A stretch of DNA of 39,601 nucleotides from Actinomycetes bacterium (GTDB lineage: Bacteria > Actinomycetota > Acidimicrobiia > Acidimicrobiales > RAAP-2). The notes below the pieces were generated by a model. The model did no database searches, was not told the DNA's origin, and was given only the letters and a program-made list of their open reading frames with translations. The stretch lies in NCBI GenBank assembly GCA_021820665.1, contig JAKADK010000016.1:1-39601 (forward strand), given 5' to 3'. Shown in pieces: positions 7,539 to 14,564 of the stretch. Each line of letters begins with the position of its first letter. The stretch's first letter is position 1. Made by a program: the position numbers and the translations under genes.

Positions 7539-9197
7539 TCAGCGGTCTACGTCGCCGGCGGCACGGACTGGTTCTGCTACGGCCGGACCGGTGCGGAGTC
7601 GCGCTGCTGGACCTGCTGGTTCTGCTGCCCCCGGACCGACCCTGCTCGGGTTCCAGACAGTCGGGTCGGCGCGGGCCGCGCCCTCCGACGGTTCCGCAGC
7701 TCCGAGGATCGGAGCTGCGGGGGCTGGAGCGGTGTGGGCTGGGGGGGGTGGGGCGGTGTTGGCTGCGGGGGCTGGAGCGGTGTTGGCTGCGGGGGCTGGA
7801 GCGGTGTTGGCCGCCGCCGGTCGTTCGCCGGACAGGTGCGGTTGCCAGCGGCCGAAGAGCACGCCGTAGACGATCGCGTTGACCAGCTGGAGGACCGCCC
7901 CCAGCTCGAAAGGCGCGGCCAGTCCGATGTCGTCGAACAGGTACCCGGCCAGAACCTGGCTGAACGCCATCGTCCCTTGAGCGGGGACGTTGGACAGCGC
8001 CGCCAGGCTGGCTCGCTCTTCCGGATCTGCGACGTCCTGGGTGAAGGACTGGCGCAGCGGAAGCCCGACGCGCTGGGCCAGCATGCGCACGAAATAGAGG
8101 ACGCCGGCCCACCAGAACGTCGGAGCGAGCACCATCGGGATCAAGAGGACGCCCGCAAAGGCGCGGACCGCCACGATCGCCCGTACGGTCCCCAGGCGCC
8201 GCCCGATACCCGCCGCGGCGAGGGTGGACACCAACGAACCAAGGTTCACCACGGCGAAGAGGAGCCCGATCTCCCCGGGACCGGCGCCGTATCGTCGATA
8301 CAGCCAGTAGCTCACGAACGGGCCCGTCAGTCCCATGGCCAAGCCATTGACGCTGTTGGTGATCCAGAGCCGCCACAGTGCCGGCCAGGACCGGCGGGGC
8401 CAGCGGTTCCGGGCTGGCGATCCGCCCGCGCGACGCCTCCCCGTCTCTCGGGCGCGGTCGATCGTTCCCTTCGAGTCGTGGAGAGCGAGGGCCACCAGCC
8501 CGGCGACGAGGGAGAGGCCGGCGGCGGCGAGGAAGGCCGGACGGTAGGCGGCCATCGCCTGGGCTGCCCGCAGATGCGAATGGGTCGAGGCGAGCCCGGC
8601 CAGGAGGCCGCCCGCCAGGGCGCCCAGGGACGACATGAATGCCAGCCGGCCGAACGCGGCAGCCCGGAAGCTGGGTGCCACCTGGTCGGCGACCATCGCC
8701 GACTCGGCCGGTTGGTACGGTCCGACCGTGCCACCTCCGGCGCCCGCACCGCGCCCGAAGCTCCCGAGAGCGGCGAAGACGAACAGGACGACCGGCGTGT
8801 CGCTCACCCCGTAGACCACACCGGCGACCGCGGCCAGGAGGGGGATCCCGATCAGGAACGGCTTGCGACCGATCCGGTCCGATGCCATGCCGATCACGGT
8901 CGAGAGCACGGCCGACGCGATGGTCACGAAGAGGAACAGCACGCCGATCTCGACCGCTGAGAACCCGACAGCCGCAAGGTAGAGGGCGGTGACGACGCCG
9001 GCGATGGCCCGGGCAGCGCTCATCGTTCCCCGGGCGATGAGGATCACGTTCAGGTCCCGGTTGCCCCACGCCGGCAGGAGGACGCCGCGCCAGCGCTCGC
9101 CCCGGGAGCGCCCGGCAGACCTGGCCGGCTCTCGTGCCTGACCTGGAGCGGTTCCCCCGGTTCCCCCGGTTCCCCCGGCAGCGGAGCCGGCTACCAC
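7539..9197 (-). CDS. MFS transporter, probable drug/solute exporter
   Basis: 552 aa; the GTG start at 9197 overlaps the marR stop by 7 nt (GTGGTAG), so the two genes form an operon. A disordered Gly-rich N-terminus of about 40 aa comes first. Then follow about 12 hydrophobic segments with the MFS loop-2/3 signature IGMASDRIGRKPFLIG, and a second half containing YLFDDIG near the end. The C-terminal 90 or so residues are a low-complexity Ala/Pro/Thr tail built from 24-bp repeats (AANTAPAP). Substrate is unknown; coupling to a MarR regulator favours efflux of a small toxic compound. The first real residue could be a few codons later, since the N-terminal tail shows no conservation signal. Confidence 0.85.
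   Translation of the reverse strand: MVAGSAAGGTGGTGGTAPGQAREPARSAGRSRGERWRGVLLPAWGNRDLNVILIARGTMSAARAIAGVVTALYLAAVGFSAVEIGVLFLFVTIASAVLSTVIGMASDRIGRKPFLIGIPLLAAVAGVVYGVSDTPVVLFVFAALGSFGRGAGAGGGTVGPYQPAESAMVADQVAPSFRAAAFGRLAFMSSLGALAGGLLAGLASTHSHLRAAQAMAAYRPAFLAAAGLSLVAGLVALALHDSKGTIDRARETGRRRAGGSPARNRWPRRSWPALWRLWITNSVNGLAMGLTGPFVSYWLYRRYGAGPGEIGLLFAVVNLGSLVSTLAAAGIGRRLGTVRAIVAVRAFAGVLLIPMVLAPTFWWAGVLYFVRMLAQRVGLPLRQSFTQDVADPEERASLAALSNVPAQGTMAFSQVLAGYLFDDIGLAAPFELGAVLQLVNAIVYGVLFGRWQPHLSGERPAAANTAPAPAANTAPAPAANTAPPPPAHTAPAPAAPILGAAEPSEGAARADPTVWNPSRVGPGAAEPAGPAARLRTGPAVAEPVRAAGDVDR
7714..7812 (-). repeat. 24-bp tandem repeats in the C-terminal tail of the MFS gene
   Basis: Copies of GCTGCGGGGGCTGGAGCGGTGTTG (plus strand, some degenerate) encode AANTAPAP repeats. 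The unit is a multiple of three and keeps the frame open. Confidence 0.8.
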
Positions 9198-9787
9198 GAC
9201 GAGCTCGCCAGCTCGTCACCGAGCGCCTCAAGCGCAGGGAGGGCCGCTTCCAACGCTCGCCGCTCGCCGAGGGGCAAGCGTTGGAGCGCAGCCGCCAGCG
9301 AGGCAGCCCGCTGCGCCCGTAGCTGGGCGAACCGCTCGTGGCCTTCGGCTGTGGCCGAAACCAGCGTGGACCGGCCATCGCAGGCGGCGGGGTCACGGCA
9401 CACCAGACCCCGTTCCGCCAATCGGGCGACCAGCCGGGATGCCATGGTCGGATGGAGGCCTTCGCAGGCGGCGAGGTCTGACGAGCGAACCGGCCCGCGC
9501 CGGACGACCGCACCCAGGAGCGACAGCTCGGTCGGGGTGAACCCGGCACCGGCGGCCACGTCGACCGACTGGAGCCGACGTACCACGCGGACGAGCGCCG
9601 TTCGTAGTCGAGCGACCTCCTCGAGGGGATCCCCGGTCGGCGCTTTGGTGCAGTCGACGCCTCGGACGTCCCGGACGCCTTCGACGCCCTGGGTATCTCC
9701 GCCGTCAAGGGCGCCGGTGTCCCCCCGCGTCGGAATGACCACTGGAGTGGGGACCGTGTCGGAAGCCTGTGGGGTCGAACCGACCAT
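9191..9787 (-). CDS. MarR-family transcriptional regulator
   Basis: 198 aa. About 55 unconserved residues precede a MarR winged helix: FTPTELSLLGAVVRRGPVRSSDLAACEGLHPTMASRLVARLAERGLVCRDP, then the wing CDGRSTLVSATAEGHE with the D-x-R-S segment typical of the family, and C-terminal dimerisation helices (LPLGERRALEAALPALEALGDEL). It should bind a palindromic operator as a dimer and release it on ligand binding. A perfect inverted repeat sits directly upstream of its own start (9801-9816), overlapping the -10 box, so it very likely represses itself and the MFS gene, whose start it overlaps. Confidence 0.88.
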   Translation of the reverse strand: MVGSTPQASDTVPTPVVIPTRGDTGALDGGDTQGVEGVRDVRGVDCTKAPTGDPLEEVARLRTALVRVVRRLQSVDVAAGAGFTPTELSLLGAVVRRGPVRSSDLAACEGLHPTMASRLVARLAERGLVCRDPAACDGRSTLVSATAEGHERFAQLRAQRAASLAAALQRLPLGERRALEAALPALEALGDELASSSW

Positions 9788-9793
9788 ACGAGC

Positions 9794-9820
9794 AGTCTAG
9801 TGCTTGCTGGCAAGCAACTA
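9794..9820 (-). promoter_or_regulatory. marR-MFS promoter with palindromic MarR operator
   Basis: TGCTTGC-TG-GCAAGCA (9801-9816) is a perfect 7-2-7 inverted repeat, extended by TAG/CTA flanks with one offset base. On the minus strand TAGACT (9799-9794) ends 6 nt before the ATG at 9787, so the mRNA probably begins at or next to the start codon. A dimer bound to the palindrome would cover the -10 and the spacer. The operator is similar in size and shape to known MarR sites. Confidence 0.75.
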
Positions 9821-10036
9821 ATTCACCTTCCGTCACCGGGCAGAGACACGAGGAGCCTCTGGCCCGACGTTTGTGGGCAGAGAAGCCGCCTGCCGTCGAT
9901 CAGGTACGGCGCGTCCGACGTCGACGCCAGCTCGCGTACGCGTGGGCTAGCCTCCTCTCGTGGGGGACCCGGAACGGGCAGCTCCGACCCGTGCCTGGGG
10001 TTGGTCGGGTGCCTGCCCGATTTGTCCAAGAACGCC

Positions 10037-10058
10037 ACCCGTCTCCCGGTAGACGGGT
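10037..10058 (+). promoter_or_regulatory. Inverted repeat in the leader of the esterase gene
   Basis: ACCCGTCT-CCCGGT-AGACGGGT, a perfect 8-bp stem with a 6-nt loop, about 37 nt before the ATG at 10095. There is no T tract, so it could be an operator or a leader hairpin rather than a terminator. The rest of 9821-10094 contains no gene that I can support. Confidence 0.4.
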
Positions 10059-10094
10059 TAGTCCAGAGATTCGAGACACGAGGAGCCCGACATC

Positions 10095-11126
10095 ATGGCC
10101 TACGACATCGAAGCCGACCCTCGTCTCGACCCCCGAATCAAGGCCATGCTGGCGGGGATCCCTCAGGTCAATCCGGGAGACGTCGACAGTCGGGAGGCGC
10201 TCCTGGCAGAGGCCAATTCCGATGCGGCCCGGGCGGCCTCGGCCGCATTGCGGGCCTTCACCGACCTGTGCGATGCCGAGGAGAACGCTCCGTCGGCCGG
10301 GCTCCGGATCTCGACTGAGGAGCTCGTATCGAGTCCTGATGGCAATACCGTGAAGCTGCAGGTGATCCGTCCGGAGACCGAGGAGGCACTGGCCTGCGTC
10401 TATTACATCCACGGCGGCGGGATGGCCACGATGTCGTGCTTCGACGGGATGTACCGCGGTTGGGGAAAGATCATCGCGGCCAACGGCGTCGCCGTGGTGA
10501 TGGTGGACTTCCGTAACTCGGTGGTTCCGTCGTCCGCCCCGGAGGTGGCCCCGTTCCCGGCGGGCCTGAACGACTGTCTCTCCGGCCTTCGGTGGGTGGT
10601 GGCGAACGCCGCCCGGCTCGGCGTGGACCCGGAACGCATCGTCGTAGCCGGGGAGAGCGGTGGCGGCAATCTCACCCTGGCGACCGGGCTTGCGCTCTGT
10701 CGGGACGGCGACATCAGCATCGTCAAGGGCCTCTATGCACTGTGCCCCTACATCGCCGGGCGCTGGCCGTTTCCCGAGAGCCCGTCGTCGACGGAGAACA
10801 ACGGCATCCTCCTCGATCTGCACAACAACCGGGGGGCGATGGGGTACGGGATCGAGGCGTTCAACGAGCGCAATCCGCTGGCATGGCCCTCGTTCGCCAC
10901 CGCTGAGCAGGTGGCTGCTTTCCCGCCGACGGTCATCAACGTCAATGAGTGCGATCCGCTGCGTGACGAAGGCATCAATTTCTACCGGATGCTCCTTGCC
11001 GCCGGCGTTCCTGCTCGGTGCCGTCAGATGATGGGAACCATGCACGGCACGGAGATCTTCTCCATCGCCTGCCCGGACATCAGCCGGGACACGGCCCGCG
11101 ACATCGCCGCGTTCGCCCGCGACTGA
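10095..11126 (+). CDS. Alpha/beta hydrolase, hormone-sensitive-lipase (family IV) esterase
   Basis: 343 aa from ATG 10095, with GAGGAG upstream. The family IV oxyanion motif HGGG is at 106-109 (YYIHGGGMATMSC). The nucleophile S188 lies in GESGGGN, the acid is D287 (NECDPLRDEG) and the base H317 (GTMHGTEIF), giving a complete triad in the usual order and spacing. HSL-type enzymes hydrolyse esters of short to medium acyl chains; members with a long N-terminal cap, as here (about 85 residues before the core), include steroid and aryl-ester hydrolases. The natural substrate cannot be told from sequence. It stands alone between the marR operator region and the PHS transporter. Confidence 0.87.
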   Translation: MAYDIEADPRLDPRIKAMLAGIPQVNPGDVDSREALLAEANSDAARAASAALRAFTDLCDAEENAPSAGLRISTEELVSSPDGNTVKLQVIRPETEEALACVYYIHGGGMATMSCFDGMYRGWGKIIAANGVAVVMVDFRNSVVPSSAPEVAPFPAGLNDCLSGLRWVVANAARLGVDPERIVVAGESGGGNLTLATGLALCRDGDISIVKGLYALCPYIAGRWPFPESPSSTENNGILLDLHNNRGAMGYGIEAFNERNPLAWPSFATAEQVAAFPPTVINVNECDPLRDEGINFYRMLLAAGVPARCRQMMGTMHGTEIFSIACPDISRDTARDIAAFARD

Positions 11127-11220
11127 CAGGCAACCGGCCCGCGGCTCGCAGCCAACCGGCAGGTGGCCGGCCTGCCCGTTTGAGCCGTCGCAGGCGCATC
11201 CTCCGTCGCCACGCTCCGTG

Positions 11221-11256
11221 CCCGTGCCCGTGCCCGTGCCCGTGCCCGTGCCCGTG
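11221..11256 (+). repeat. Six perfect CCCGTG hexamers
   Basis: (CCCGTG)6 at 11221-11256, with a degenerate copy before it. It lies in the 298-nt gap before the PHS transporter, upstream of the PHO-box-like repeat. Confidence 0.9.
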
Positions 11257-11285
11257 CCAATGCCCCGCTCCCGCTCCCGCAGGTC

Positions 11286-11303
11286 GTTCACCAAACGTTC
11301 ACC
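11286..11303 (+). promoter_or_regulatory. PHO-box-like direct repeat (PhoP binding site) of the PHS transporter
   Basis: GTTCACC-AAAC-GTTCACC: two perfect GTTCACC heptamers with an 11-bp period, the core and spacing of the actinobacterial PHO box known from Streptomyces. It lies about 120 nt before the transporter start at 11425. This supports phosphate-limitation control, with PhoP binding in tandem on one face of the helix. Confidence 0.6.
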
Positions 11304-11393
11304 GGAAGATCGCCGTCTGGACATCTCCCCATCGCATTCGGGTTACCTGACCCCGGCATCCTGGAAGAGTCAGCGAGGGCTGGCCACGGGAAG

Positions 11394-11410
11394 CCCGCCA
11401 GCGTGGCGGG
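11394..11410 (+). promoter_or_regulatory. Short hairpin next to the ribosome binding site of the PHS transporter
   Basis: CCCGCCA-GCG-TGGCGGG, a perfect 7-bp stem with a 3-nt loop, directly followed by the Shine-Dalgarno sequence AGAGGAGA and the ATG at 11425. It could mask or insulate the ribosome binding site in the mRNA leader. Confidence 0.5.
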
Positions 11411-11424
11411 AGAGGAGACACCAC

Positions 11425-12915
11425 ATGAGCGATCGAGCGGCATCCATCACGGAGCTGTACCGTCCGCTTGACGATGCCGAGGTGGGCCGGAAGCACTGGC
11501 TCACAGTGTTCACCGCCGGGATGGGGTTCTTCACCGACGCCTACGACCTCTTCATCATCGGCACGGTCACGGTGCTGCTCACGCCCATCTTCCACCTCAG
11601 CACCAACCAGATCTCCCTCCTCAACTCCATCTCCCTCCTGGCGTCGGTGGCCGGTGCCCTCACCTTCGGGAAGCTCATGGACATGTGGGGCCGTAAGCGC
11701 ATGTACGGCGTCGAAGTGGCGATCCTCGTCGCCGGTGCCCTCCTGTGCGCCTTTGCCTGGAACTTCGACTCTCTCTTCGTGTTCCGTCTCCTCGTCGGCT
11801 ACGGCGTCGGCGGCGACTACGCCACCTCTGCGGTGATCACGTCGGAGTACGCCAACCGGAAGTCCCGCGGACGGCTCGTGGGCTCGGTCTTCGCCATGCA
11901 GGGACTCGGGCTCATGGCAGGGCCGGCCATCGCCTCGATCTTCCTCGGGACCGGGGTGCCCAACGACGTGGCCTGGAGACTCATGCTCGGGTTGGGCGCG
12001 ATCCCGGCTGCGTCGGTCATCTACCTCCGCCGCAAGATCCGCGAGACCCCCCGCTACACGTTGAGCGTCCAGGGTGACGAGGCGACGACCGCCACGACGG
12101 TGGAGTGGGTGACCGGCAACCAGCCGGCTATCCGGGCGAACGGTGTGGCATCGGCCAGGACCCCGGCGGTGACGGCCGGCACGAACCGCGCCCTGCCCCC
12201 GTCTGCGGCTCCCGTGGTCCCGTTGCGCGATGGCAATGGAGCCCGGGCCAGGTTGACCTCGAAGCCGTTCCTCCTTCGCCTGATCGGCACGGCCGGGAGT
12301 TGGTTCCTCCTCGACATCGCCTTCTACGGCAACTCGGTGTCCAGTCCGCTGATCCTGAAGCTTCTCCAGCCGAAGGGATCGCTGCTCGACCACACCCTCA
12401 TCTCGCTCGCCATCTTCGCCGTCGCCGCCTTCCCGGGGTACTGGCTGGCAGTGTTCCTGATGGACCGGATCGGGAGGAAGCGGATCCAGTGGCAGGGCTT
12501 CACGGTCATGGCCGCCGCCTTCGCCCTCATCTGGTTGCTCCCCGACGGAGCTACCGCGGTCGGCCTGTTCTTGCCTCTGTTCGCCATCAGCTACTTCTTC
12601 ATCGAGTTCGGCCCCAACATGACGACCTTCGTGTACCCCTCGGAGGTGTTCCCGACCTCGGTGCGAGGTACGGGGGACGGGATCTCGGCCGCAGCCGGGA
12701 AGACCGGGGGGTTCCTGGGGGCCCTCCTCGTACCTCACCTGCTGGCGTCGATGGGGATCAGTGGTGTGATGGGCATCATGGCGGCGGTGTCGGTGGTCGG
12801 CATCGGCCTCACCCTGGTGGCGCTGCCCGAGCCGAAAGGGCAGACGCTCGAGCAGGCATCGGCCGAGGTCGAGCCCGAACCGGGGCCCGCGGTGGCTACC
12901 GCCTCGGTCCGGTGA
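11425..12915 (+). CDS. MFS transporter of the PHS (phosphate:H+ symporter) family
   Basis: 496 aa from ATG 11425 (AGGAGA upstream). The N-terminal half has AGMGFFTDAYDLFIIG in TM1, the MFS loop DMWGRKRMYG, and YGVGGDYATSAVITSEYANRKSRG, which closely follows the GIGGDYPLSATIMSEFAN signature of PHS phosphate permeases. The second half has DRIGRKRIQWQGF and FIEFGPNMTTFVYPSEVFPTSVRGTGDGISAAAGK, also typical of the family. A roughly 70-residue hydrophilic central loop separates the halves. Expected role: proton-driven uptake of inorganic phosphate or a related anion across the cell membrane. A PHO-box-like repeat upstream and a PhoB-type DNA-binding protein downstream support phosphate. Other sugar-porter-like substrates remain possible. 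Confidence 0.8.
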   Translation: MSDRAASITELYRPLDDAEVGRKHWLTVFTAGMGFFTDAYDLFIIGTVTVLLTPIFHLSTNQISLLNSISLLASVAGALTFGKLMDMWGRKRMYGVEVAILVAGALLCAFAWNFDSLFVFRLLVGYGVGGDYATSAVITSEYANRKSRGRLVGSVFAMQGLGLMAGPAIASIFLGTGVPNDVAWRLMLGLGAIPAASVIYLRRKIRETPRYTLSVQGDEATTATTVEWVTGNQPAIRANGVASARTPAVTAGTNRALPPSAAPVVPLRDGNGARARLTSKPFLLRLIGTAGSWFLLDIAFYGNSVSSPLILKLLQPKGSLLDHTLISLAIFAVAAFPGYWLAVFLMDRIGRKRIQWQGFTVMAAAFALIWLLPDGATAVGLFLPLFAISYFFIEFGPNMTTFVYPSEVFPTSVRGTGDGISAAAGKTGGFLGALLVPHLLASMGISGVMGIMAAVSVVGIGLTLVALPEPKGQTLEQASAEVEPEPGPAVATASVR

Positions 12916-12928
12916 CCGGCGGTCGAGC

Positions 12929-12992
12929 GGACGTAGGGACGTAGGGACGTAGGGACGTAGGGACGTAGGGACGTAGGGACGTAGGGACGTAG
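12929..12992 (+). repeat. Eight perfect GGACGTAG octamers
   Basis: Eight contiguous identical 8-bp units fill the space between the transporter stop (12915) and the next start (12998). Each unit carries TAG, and because 8 is not a multiple of three all frames are stopped, so the array is non-coding. Confidence 0.95.
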
Positions 12993-12997
12993 GGGGA

Positions 12998-13432
12998 ATG
13001 GTGGCCGGGATGAGTGTCCAGGTCGGGACCGGGACCATGCTGCGGGCGCAGGACGTCACCGTCGACCTGGCTGCCCGACTGGTGCACGTGGGAGGCGTCG
13101 CCGTCACCATGCCCCGCAAGGAGATGGATCTGCTGGCGATGCTGGTGAGCGCCGCGGGAAGCGTCGTCTCTCGGGAAGACCTGGTCGCCGGCGCCTGGGG
13201 GCACCGGGGAGCGCCTGCCAAGTCCCTCGAGGTCCACATCCGGCGCCTACGGCGACGGATCGAGGTGGACGATCACCGTCCGACCCATATCCGGACCGTC
13301 CGCGGGATCGGGTACATCTTCGACACCACGCCACTCCCACGTGTGGGGATCGGGCACGACCGGCGGGTCGATCGTGCGCCGGTGGACCCGGTGGACCCGG
13401 CCTTGCACGTTCCGAAGCGGGCAGCATGCTGA
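12998..13432 (+). CDS. Stand-alone OmpR/PhoB-type winged-helix DNA-binding protein
   Basis: 144 aa from ATG 12998, with AGGGGG before it. Residues about 10-110 are a complete trans_reg_C effector domain: MLRAQDVTVDLAARLVHVGGVAVTMPRKEMDLLAMLVSAAGSVVSREDLV, then the recognition helix region AKSLEVHIRRLRRRIEVD and the wing IRTVRGIGYIF. No receiver domain precedes it, so it is not a normal two-component response regulator and cannot be phosphorylated in the usual way. It sits 3' of a PHS-type transporter with a PHO-box-like site, so a role in phosphate-linked regulation is plausible but inferred. The start could also be ATG 13010. Confidence 0.8.
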   Translation: MVAGMSVQVGTGTMLRAQDVTVDLAARLVHVGGVAVTMPRKEMDLLAMLVSAAGSVVSREDLVAGAWGHRGAPAKSLEVHIRRLRRRIEVDDHRPTHIRTVRGIGYIFDTTPLPRVGIGHDRRVDRAPVDPVDPALHVPKRAAC

Positions 13433-13599
13433 CCAACCGGGGGACCCGGTGAACCCGGGGGAACCGGCGCGTCAGGCGGTGCGAGGCTCCCTGAGCTTTC
13501 GTTGACGTTCGCTTCGGGCTGGTGCTCCGGCCCGCGCCGGGCACGGGAGCACCCTGGCCACGGGGAACCACCGAGCGGCCCCCGAACGATCTCCGGGGC

Positions 13600-13956
13600 T
13601 CAGCCTCCGAGGGCGCTCCGCACCGCCGCCAACCGTTCGGGAACGACATGCCACCAGGTCCACCGTCCCCGACGTTCGCCGACGATGAGCCCGGCGTCGG
13701 CCAGGACCTTGGTGTGATGGGAGATGGTCGGCTGGCTCCTCCCGAGTGGGGCCTCGAGCTCGCAGGAGCAGACCTCGTGCGTGGCGGCAACCAGGGAGAA
13801 CAGGCGCAGTCGGACGGGGTCGGCCAGGGCCCCGAGCGTACGGGCCAGCTCTTCGGCCTCCTGCGCTGACAAGGGCGCGTCACCTACTCCGGCTCCCCCG
13901 ATCGAGCAGGAGAGCGCCTCGTCCGCTTGCAGGGTTCGGGTTCGGGTACCGGTCAC
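13600..13956 (-). CDS. arsR: ArsR-family metalloregulator with a CxC sensing pair
   Basis: 118 aa from GTG 13956, with AAAGGGGA upstream. A canonical ArsR winged helix: LARTLGALADPVRLRLFSLVA, then THEVCSCELEAPLGRSQPTISHHTKVLADAGLIVGERRGRWTWWHV. C63 and C65 (ELCxC-type motif at the start of the DNA-binding helix) match the As(III)/Sb(III)-binding cysteines of the R773/plasmid type of ArsR; C17 could be a third ligand. It represses by binding the operator and lets go when arsenite binds. It is divergent from arsI, with an 85-nt shared promoter region containing a palindrome, so it likely controls both directions. Confidence 0.88.
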   Translation of the reverse strand: MTGTRTRTLQADEALSCSIGGAGVGDAPLSAQEAEELARTLGALADPVRLRLFSLVAATHEVCSCELEAPLGRSQPTISHHTKVLADAGLIVGERRGRWTWWHVVPERLAAVRSALGG

Positions 13957-13967
13957 CGGGGGTCCCC

Positions 13968-13995
13968 TTTACTCATTTATGGATATCGATATACT
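13968..13995 (+). promoter_or_regulatory. arsI operon promoter with overlapping ArsR-type palindrome
   Basis: A -35-like TTTACT (13968-13973), 16-nt spacer and -10 TATACT (13990-13995). The 10-bp palindrome ATATCGATAT (13983-13992) overlaps the -10, in an AT-rich island (TATGGATATCGATATAC) within GC-rich DNA. AT-rich dyads are usual ArsR operators. A related TATATCAATCTATC follows at about 14015-14029. Confidence 0.6.
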
Positions 13996-14041
13996 GTCGA
14001 GCAAAGCATCGACGTATATCAATCTATCAGGAGGCTTCCGG

Positions 14042-14494
14042 ATGTCACGAGTCCAGCTCGCCCTGAACGTGGCCGACCTCGACCAGGCAATCGCCTTCTA
14101 CTCGACGCTGTTCGGGACGGAGCCGGCGAAGGTCCGTCCGGGCTACGCCAACTTCGCCGTCACCGATCCGCCGCTCGAGCTGGTCCTGATCCAGGACGCC
14201 AACCAGGAGCCCGGTACCCTCAACCATCTCGGCATCGAGGTCTCCGGCACGGACGAGGTCGCCGGCGCGCACCGGCGCCTCGCCGCCGCCGGATTGGCGA
14301 CGATCGAGGAGTCGGCGACGGCCTGCTGCTACGCCGTCCAGGACAAGGTCTGGGTCGACGGACCGGGTGGGGAGCCGTGGGAGGTCTACACGGTCCTCGC
14401 CGATGCGGATGCCCCGACAGGCCGCCTGCCCCCCGCTGCCCCGGGAGAGACGGCATGCTGCGTCTCACGGCCCGCACCTCAGGGGCGCCGGTGA
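14042..14494 (+). CDS. arsI: ArsI/CadI-family C-As bond lyase (vicinal-oxygen-chelate fold)
   Basis: 150 aa from ATG 14042, with AGGAGG upstream. One glyoxalase/bleomycin-like domain: VQLALNVADLDQAIAFYSTLFG. Predicted metal ligands are Q5, H62 (LNHLG) and E114 (EPWEVYTV). The vicinal cysteine pair C95-C96 (ATACCYAVQDKVWV) binds trivalent organoarsenic. These positions are all shifted by three from the ligands described for the thermophilic ArsI (Q8, H65, E117, C98-C99). The enzyme uses Fe(II) and O2 to cleave the C-As bond of methylarsenite or aromatic arsenicals, releasing As(III) for ACR3 to export. A second CC (TACCVSRP) lies near the C-terminus. The stop codon overlaps the first of two mini-ORFs leading to acr3. 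Confidence 0.82.
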   Translation: MSRVQLALNVADLDQAIAFYSTLFGTEPAKVRPGYANFAVTDPPLELVLIQDANQEPGTLNHLGIEVSGTDEVAGAHRRLAAAGLATIEESATACCYAVQDKVWVDGPGGEPWEVYTVLADADAPTGRLPPAAPGETACCVSRPAPQGRR

Positions 14495-14529
14495 CCACCG
14501 CCCTCGACGGCCCGCAGGGGCGCCGGTGA
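14491..14529 (+). CDS. Mini-ORF 1 between arsI and acr3 (12 aa)
   Basis: GTG 14491 overlaps the arsI stop (GTGA, 14491-14494); it reads MTTALDGPQGRR and ends at TGA 14527-14529, which overlaps the next GTG. Created by the 35-bp repeat. It would allow stop-restart coupling; whether a stable peptide is made is unknown. Confidence 0.4.
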   Translation: MTTALDGPQGRR

Positions 14530-14564
14530 CCACCACCCTCGACGACCCGCAGGGGCGCCGGTGA
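14526..14564 (+). CDS. Mini-ORF 2 between arsI and acr3 (12 aa)
   Basis: GTG 14526 overlaps mini-ORF 1 by 4 nt; it reads MTTTLDDPQGRR and its TGA (14562-14564) overlaps the acr3 GTG at 14561. Its first ten residues are identical to the start of ACR3, as expected of a duplicated acr3 start region. Confidence 0.4.
   Translation: MTTTLDDPQGRR

Noticed and set aside
5834..7882. Very long plus-strand open frame (about 680 codons) across the two GAF-EAL genes
   Set aside because: It is antisense to two clear genes with intact motifs; its translation is low-complexity and matches nothing. In GC-rich DNA the antisense frame is often open.
13724..14041. Longer ArsI reading starting inside the arsR gene
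   Set aside because: It is antisense to arsR and crosses the promoter; ATG 14042 has a perfect AGGAGG.
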